In this document: positions 58,896 to 64,000 of the stretch, piece after piece
Position numbering within the stretch: the first letter of the stretch is position 1
How the letters are laid out: the number at the start of each line of letters is the position of its first letter
Source: Gracilaria gracilis
Lineage: Eukaryota; Rhodophyta; Florideophyceae; Gracilariales; Gracilariaceae
Assembly (NCBI GenBank): GCA_030374805.1
Contig: JARGSG010000013.1
Location: 1,116,001-1,180,000 of the forward strand
Reading direction: 5' to 3'
Length of the DNA stretch: 64,000 nucleotides
The notes under the pieces: generated by a model
Told to the model about the DNA's origin: nothing
The model's input: the letters and a program-made list of their open reading frames with translations, nothing else
The model's database searches: none
Program-made: the position numbers and the translations under genes

Positions 58896-59651
58896 ATGGT
58901 CTACAACAATGGTTCCCCTCGGGACACCTTTCTTTACGTGAAAGACTTCATTTCCGCAGATTGCATCCCCCAAGGCCCAATCTTGTTCTGTGGCAGGAAC
59001 GACCTTCTCGAAAAAGTAATTCTATCTTGTCCAGCACCACGAGCAGAAGACTTGATCTTCATCCAGAATGGTCACATTCTTCCCAACCTTTCCCAACACG
59101 GAACTGAGCCCTGCACACGAGCCGCTCTTTACATAGCCGTTCCCACTGTCGGCGCCTCCCCACAGGATGGTGTCACGCCTCTCTATTCCAATGGTCTAAA
59201 CACAGCCACCGGAAAGTGGGCTCTGGCAATAGCTGAACGCCTCTGGACCGCAGGTCTCACTTGTAGTATCGTCGACGAAAACACCTTTTCCAAGTCTTAC
59301 TACCAAAAGCTCGTTTGGATCTCTTCCTTCAATCTCGTCGGTTCTTCATTTGGATTCGTTACCATGTATGAAGTGGCTACTAAGTACAAAAATATTGTCT
59401 CAACTATAATGAAGGAGCTTCTAGGCATAGTCACCTTCAACACAGGTCTCTCCTTCAATGTCCCTTCTACAGTGGAATCATTTCTGGAATAAGGTAGCAC
59501 CCTTACTTCCTTCCCAGCTTCTTTCTCGGAGTATGAATCTAGAAATGCTTACTTCTATCCCACCTCCGCCAATGAAAAACTAGCCGGAAGGCAAGACTCT
59601 GCCCCTTTCCACACCAACTATATCAACGTTCTTAGACATCACATTCTCTAG
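58896..59651 (+). CDS. Ketopantoate-reductase-like (ApbA/PanE family) oxidoreductase, one in-frame stop
   Basis: From the ATG at 58896 the frame reads ILFCGRNDLLEKVI, then PRAEDLIFIQNGHI (family motif D-L-hydrophobic-QNG), ALYIAVPTVG, NTATGKWALAIAERLWTAGL and YYQKLVWISSFNLVGS, the helix carrying the catalytic-type Lys of the C-terminal domain. A TAA at 59490-59492 interrupts, but the same frame continues with TSFPASFSEYESRNAYFY and PFHTNYINVL to TAG 59649-59651; this matches the FPTxxKEFxWRNGYF ending of the family. The N-terminal GxGxxG is not included, so either an upstream exon is missing or the protein is truncated. Substrate unknown. Confidence 0.6.
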
Positions 59652-59814
59652 TAATTAGAACAAATTGTAAACCTCGTACTCGTTGCAACTACACACATAA
59701 CCCGTTTTTGTTCTCCAATTCTTTTTAAGTTGCCGCTTAAACGAATCAACTCTTCACTTTTTATGTCAAGTCCCTATCACAAACAAACGCAACAGTATAA
59801 GTCCTACATTATAC

Positions 59815-60687
59815 CTACTCATCGTCGTCATCCATTATCATCTGTTCTTCCTCATAATCCCCATCTGTATTCTCAGCAGGGCCACCTGACATCTCTTCAT
59901 CTTTCTCTTCGTACTCGCTCTCTCCATCTTCTATATCTTCCATTTCACTCTCTTCCTCCAAACCTTCATCATCGTCCAGCTGGTCGTTTGGGTCTTCTCC
60001 TAGCCCAAAGTCCTCATCTACAAACTTTGGCCGAAACGCTGGCTCCCTGTGCACCGCGTCAGGGAGCTTGTATCCTTCAGGTACAAAATACATGTGATAC
60101 CTCAGGCAATTCTCTTCCACCAACGCATCCATGTACCCAGCTCCCGCATGAAACACATCCCCTCTTCCATTAAACGCAGAGTAAGGTAGAACTTTGAAGT
60201 TCTTCACAACCATTGTACGTGATAACCTCCTCAAACTCTTTTCATCCGTCACATACATATTGAGCGACCTCTCACAAACCCATATCATACATGAACTCCC
60301 TCCAGAGGCCATCGCGAAGAACCCCGGAATATCTCCTTTATCCTTCTCCACATTCGTCAACGCTCTAAAATCAGTGTGCAACACCTGCCTTGGGCATCCC
60401 TCCCCCGTACAAAACACACGGCCTCCGGTCTGCGGCGCATACATCCTTTTCTTCGCCTTGCTTTTGTTACAAAGGCGAAGAGCCGATGCAATTTGCCCAA
60501 ACCTCGCATCCAACAACGCCCGTTTTCTCACCATCATCACATTCTTCTCATCAGATTCCATGTAATCAACAATCCTCTTCTTCGTCGTAATATATCGTCC
60601 AATTCCCTGCATCCTGTCCCCAGCATCCTTTCCTTCCCCCGCGTTGATGATGGGATCCCATTTCGTTCGGTTCTCTTCAAACTTCAA
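59815..60687 (-). CDS. 2OG-Fe(II) oxygenase-like protein with complete metal ligands, acidic tail
   Basis: Open frame of 290 codons as counted from 60687. It stays open upstream (about 30 more codons with HWGCWSFFEKD), so the true start or an exon boundary lies further right. The domain holds VLHTDF (HxD: His104, Asp106), a distal GRGDVFHAGAG (His180) and CLRYHMYF (Arg196), the order of iron and 2OG ligands in the double-stranded beta-helix. The preceding FCTGEGCPRQ and the spacing are typical of a protist protein family with this fold. The last 75 residues are Asp/Glu-rich, ending DDDDE. Complete ligands contrast with the 860-residue protein at 7121-9703. Substrate unknown. Confidence 0.6.
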   Translation of the reverse strand: MKFEENRTKWDPIINAGEGKDAGDRMQGIGRYITTKKRIVDYMESDEKNVMMVRKRALLDARFGQIASALRLCNKSKAKKRMYAPQTGGRVFCTGEGCPRQVLHTDFRALTNVEKDKGDIPGFFAMASGGSSCMIWVCERSLNMYVTDEKSLRRLSRTMVVKNFKVLPYSAFNGRGDVFHAGAGYMDALVEENCLRYHMYFVPEGYKLPDAVHREPAFRPKFVDEDFGLGEDPNDQLDDDEGLEEESEMEDIEDGESEYEEKDEEMSGGPAENTDGDYEEEQMIMDDDDE

Positions 60688-62286
60688 GTCTGGCTGCTTC
60701 TTGGAGTCTTTCTCAAAAAAACTCCAGCAACCCCAGTGGTATCGGGAGATATAGTTCTGATATAGATTTGATATAAATAAAGCTTTTTAGATACATATTT
60801 CGTAAATTTTAGATACAGTTTTATTATAAATTGCAATTCGGAATCAAAGAGGGATGTAAAGAACTGATGTAGACTTGATATAGCTCTGAGAGAGTTATTT
60901 TTTTGGATAAAGTTTTAGTACAGTGTTGATATACGTTCTGCGTCGATATCATTTGGATACAGAAACGCCTTACAAAGGTTCGATACACTTTTTACGTGTG
61001 TTTGATAGAAACTGCTACTGATACAAAATCGATGGAGCTTGGATACACGTGAGAGAAAGAATACATTCCGTCTACTTTTAATCGTCTGCGTATGAATCAT
61101 ATGCGCTGCAATCAAAGCGCCCGCGCACCAAACGCTCCCACCATCAAGTCTTCTCAAAGCGTCTCACGCTGCTCTCATTTCCCCTCGCCACGCTAGTGCT
61201 GCCCTCCCTCCAACAGCGCCAGCAGCAAAAGCCGCAACTCTCCCAATCGCTCTGTCGGTGCCGATGACCCGGACCAAAACTATCGCAACCCATACAAGCC
61301 TAGTGCGGGAGGCGATCTTATCGCTAGCTCGGCTCCACTGCGGTTCACCATGGTCACGATCAGTCGTGATGGTCGCAGCGATGTTTGTCTCATGTATACC
61401 TTACAGGCCTATGAAGCGCTCTCCTATAACGCCATGCCCTTGTCATGACTTCTCCATCCTCGGCATCGTACATGTCTCCAGTTTCCACGCCCTGTATATC
61501 CAGTTTCGTATTACTGCCGCCGCGCTTCAATGCACGCATGCGCTCCGTTCGTACCCCACGAGGAGAATGGGATGTGTTTCTAAGAACAACAAGAGTTGCC
61601 TTTCCCAAGTATGACCTGGAAGCACAGTTAACAACGCCGTGGTACTTCGGGACCAAAACAAAACATCTACAGCGTCATTCGGCGCGTTGCAAAGGTTCTT
61701 TAGCGTAACTGTAGCGCTTCTCTTCACGCGGTACTAGGCACACGTAAATAGAAGTTGCTTACAGAATTTAGCAATCTCGTTTGCGTTCAAGCGAAGCCCG
61801 GCCTGAGTACTCGGCGTGCCTTCCTCCCACATCTTTCCAATTCTTCCTGGCATTTCCCAGTCATCGTCTGTCTCATGACGTTCCACGTATGCCAAAGGCC
61901 GTATGTAGCTGGCATGCTGCTAACCAGTATCGGGAGCCATTCACATCAATCCAGCAGCCAGCGATGAGACAAGCGCACAATCCCGAGGATCCTCCGATGT
62001 GGGTCGATTGGTCTCATGGGAATCCGGCCCATTGTAGTTATCACGTCTACGCCACCTTTCCATCTCAGAAGAACATGACCATATCCCGAACGTCGTGGTT
62101 ACCTTGTGCTTTTATCTACGATGCGTCGGAGTCTTTTTGGGGTGCGTTTCCAAGTGAGAGAATAGTTTTTCTGCAGACGAAACATCAGTCGTGTTCGAGC
62201 ACATTCTCAACCCCAAACCACTGCATGAAGCACTCATCATGAAACAGATGAACGCAGCGCAATTTCCTGCTTTTTCTCGCCTTCCT
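60688..62286. other. Stretch without an assignable gene
   Basis: 60770-61100 is AT-rich with many GATATAG/GATACA words. From about 61200 to 62260 the plus strand has protein-like pieces in changing frames (PLRFTMVTISRDGRSDVCLM; GEWDVFLRTTRVAFPKYDLE; later MWVDWSHGNPAHCSYHVYA). They may be one broken gene; I recognise no family. Confidence 0.3.
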
Positions 62287-62649
62287 CTAACTGATTTTCA
62301 CATATTGCACAAAGATCTGTCTTGGTAAAAGAACTACCCCCTCAGGAACCTCGAACACTCCCACTTCTGTTATTTCATTTAGCGAAGTTGCCATTGAACT
62401 ATAGATAGGGGTCATAATCTTTTGATGTCCACGTTCTGATGCCACACGATACGGAGTCTTACGATTTGTGTCTCGTGCACCGACATCAGCTCCGTATTTG
62501 GACAATGCTTCTACAGTTTCTTCGCTTTCTGATTCAGCAGAAATGTGCAATTGCGTAAACAATTTGTCACTCGCTGGAGAAGGTTTTGTCCTTCGTCGAA
62601 GAAGGAGGCGAACATTTTGATATAAAACGTTGTAGCATGCGTTGTGCAA
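62287..62649 (-). CDS. Ankyrin-repeat fragment
   Basis: Minus-strand frame with about one and a half ankyrin repeats: LFTQLHISAESESEETVEAL, then SKYGADVGARDTNRKTPYRV and ASERGHQKIM (consensus TPLHxAAxxG...LLxxGADxNxxDxxGxTPL). It lies downstream of the phospholipase-like gene on the same strand, and several phospholipase A2 proteins carry ankyrin repeats, but here the repeats would be C-terminal and the frames are not continuous. Confidence 0.5.
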   Translation of the reverse strand: MHNACYNVLYQNVRLLLRRRTKPSPASDKLFTQLHISAESESEETVEALSKYGADVGARDTNRKTPYRVASERGHQKIMTPIYSSMATSLNEITEVGVFEVPEGVVLLPRQIFVQYVKIS

Positions 62650-62944
62650 TGTAAAGCCTTACAGACCCTAAGCTAGGGTACAACATTTGAGCTAGCCTTG
62701 CGTAAATAACACAGGCGACATTGCCTTGAGTTTCGAAGACATGTGCAGGGCCACTTTTGAGTTGTAAGACAACGGTGAGATCGCAGAACGGTTGCGGGTA
62801 TGGAACCCTTCCACATGTCAGAAGCTGAAAAGATCGTGAGCCCTTGGCCTGAACTGGGAGTAGACAGCTAACCTCATGTTTTCGATGTGTTTAACGAGGT
62901 TACTAGACAAGTACACAGTGTTCAATCCCTGGCAATCAGAAGTC

Positions 62945-64000
62945 TTAGTTCGGGAGGTAGAAGTCACCATCACTTCCGCTTTCTAGCTCCTGTAGCTCTT
63001 TTCTGAGTTCATCATGAGAGCGTTTCCATAGTGAGAGAAGAGTTTTCGGTCCCAATATGCATGCAACTCTCTCGAAGTCCTTGCGATTGCTGGCTGTATA
63101 TTCATTTGCCTCTTTTACACACGTCGCTAGCGTTTCAGGATGGGTCTCATCGATTTGGGTATTCTCAGTAGTTGGATTAAAACGGAAGTAGGAAAAGGTC
63201 CTGCATGGCATGGTGCACAACTTCAGTCGCCGTCGCTGATGCAACGATATATCCAACAACCTCGCCCCAACCAACATTTTTCTACCCACTTCGATTTCGT
63301 CCTGAACTGCTGTGGGACTCAGTCTGTTCCCTAGCAAAAACACGAGCTCGATTGGCACACCAGGATAAATAAACTTCGTTTCATGTAATGCAACAGCGGT
63401 GGGGTTGTTTGCAACAGTTGCTCCATCTGCATGGAGCTCCCCGGTGACTCGGATTTTTGAAAAGAACATTGGTGCCGCAGATGAAGCCCTAGGACCTTCC
63501 CATAGCTGCGCTTCAGTAGTTCCGTCGTATCGACTCTTGTATCCGATTAAATGGGTGTAATAACGAAATATGTGGAGCTCCTTCGGATTTCTTGATATAA
63601 CTGAACTTTAGGACAAAGAATAAATTCATGTTTTCTTCTACCAAAGAATCGATGAAGATACCTTTCCCATACCCCTGTTCCAGAGTTGATTATAGCACGC
63701 TTGTATCGTAGTAGGCACGAGTCAGCAACATTTTTGGACCGTTCACCGGATGCTTTGCGAATATCTTTCCAGTCATGTCTCTGTACAAGACTTCGACCTC
63801 CTCTACTGTTCTAAGAACTATCCCGATAGAAGCTGCGACAATTGCTCCAGTGCTGGTACCGCCATGAATCTCGCAACCTGTTATTCTCTTAAGATGCTTT
63901 AGCTGCAAAGGCGCACGATGCATGAAATGTACGAGATGTTAACGAACTTATATAGAAGACATTTTAGAGCCAATTCTGGAACCCCGGGGGTGATCAAAGA
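62945..64000 (-). CDS. Patatin-like (iPLA2-type) phospholipase, 5' end beyond the window
   Basis: Hydrolyses acyl esters of membrane lipids through a Ser-Asp dyad. The minus strand reads ITGCEIHGGTSTGAIVAASI (GxSxG nucleophile motif, about 63880-63830). About 330 bases on comes YDGTTEAQLWEGPRASSAAP (about 63525-63470), then LHADGATVANNPTAVALHE, the DG[GA] motif with the catalytic Asp followed by NNP. A helical tail ends FYLPN at 62945. As read, a frame change occurs around 63690 and again near 63470. The oxyanion-hole motif GGGxRG should lie to the right of the window. Motif order and spacing fit the eukaryotic iPLA2-gamma/patatin group. Confidence 0.8.

Overview
The window looks like nuclear DNA of a photosynthetic eukaryote with few introns and many transposons. 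A mesophilic red alga is the best guess. Supporting signs are a pPT-type plastid sugar-phosphate translocator, a bacterial-type NAD-dependent DNA ligase with a possible plastid transit peptide, a HemW/HemN-type gene fragment, only one convincing intron, and Ty3/gypsy, LINE and CACTA elements throughout. I cannot name the species. No rRNA, tRNA, CRISPR array or bacterial operon was recognised.

Layout. 1-6.3 kb: the 3' part of a bacterial-type DNA polymerase III alpha (dnaE) gene, split by a short LINE insertion, and a convergent ligA-like gene. 7.1-13.2 kb: a large 2-oxoglutarate-oxygenase-like protein lacking both iron-binding histidines, an orphan gene, LINE relics and a Cys-rich gene relic. 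13.6-20.6 kb: two tyrosine-recombinase genes of one family (one lacks catalytic residues), an aminoglycoside-phosphotransferase-like kinase, a palindrome cluster and a truncated hemW-like gene abutting the second recombinase. 21.1-22.5 kb: a membrane coiled-coil gene with a visible intron. 22.9-25.6 kb: an AT-rich island. 25.95-36.9 kb: Ty3/gypsy element A (minus strand) with a long antisense ORF between integrase and 3' LTR. 38.2-43.6 kb: chromovirus-type element B, whose LTRs differ at one of 244 positions; it splits a host ORF. 44.3-50.2 kb: the translocator, a small Cys-rich (DnaJ-like zinc finger) gene and an LSD1-like amine oxidase. 52.4-55.8 kb: CACTA/Tnp2 transposase. 56.4-64 kb: an orphan gene, a ketopantoate-reductase-like gene, a 2OG oxygenase-like gene with full metal ligands, an ankyrin fragment and a patatin-like phospholipase running off the right edge.

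Relations. dnaE and ligA both belong to bacterial DNA replication; together with the putative transit peptide they suggest organelle DNA maintenance, which is inference. Translocator, HemW-like and DnaJ-like genes fit a plastid-bearing cell. Nearly every conserved coding region is interrupted by one-base frameshifts or single stops. This includes element B, whose LTRs are almost identical. Either the locus is decaying or the assembly carries indel errors, often at homopolymers; raw reads would decide. Reading frames given here are therefore the sequence as read, and broken host genes are not assumed dead.
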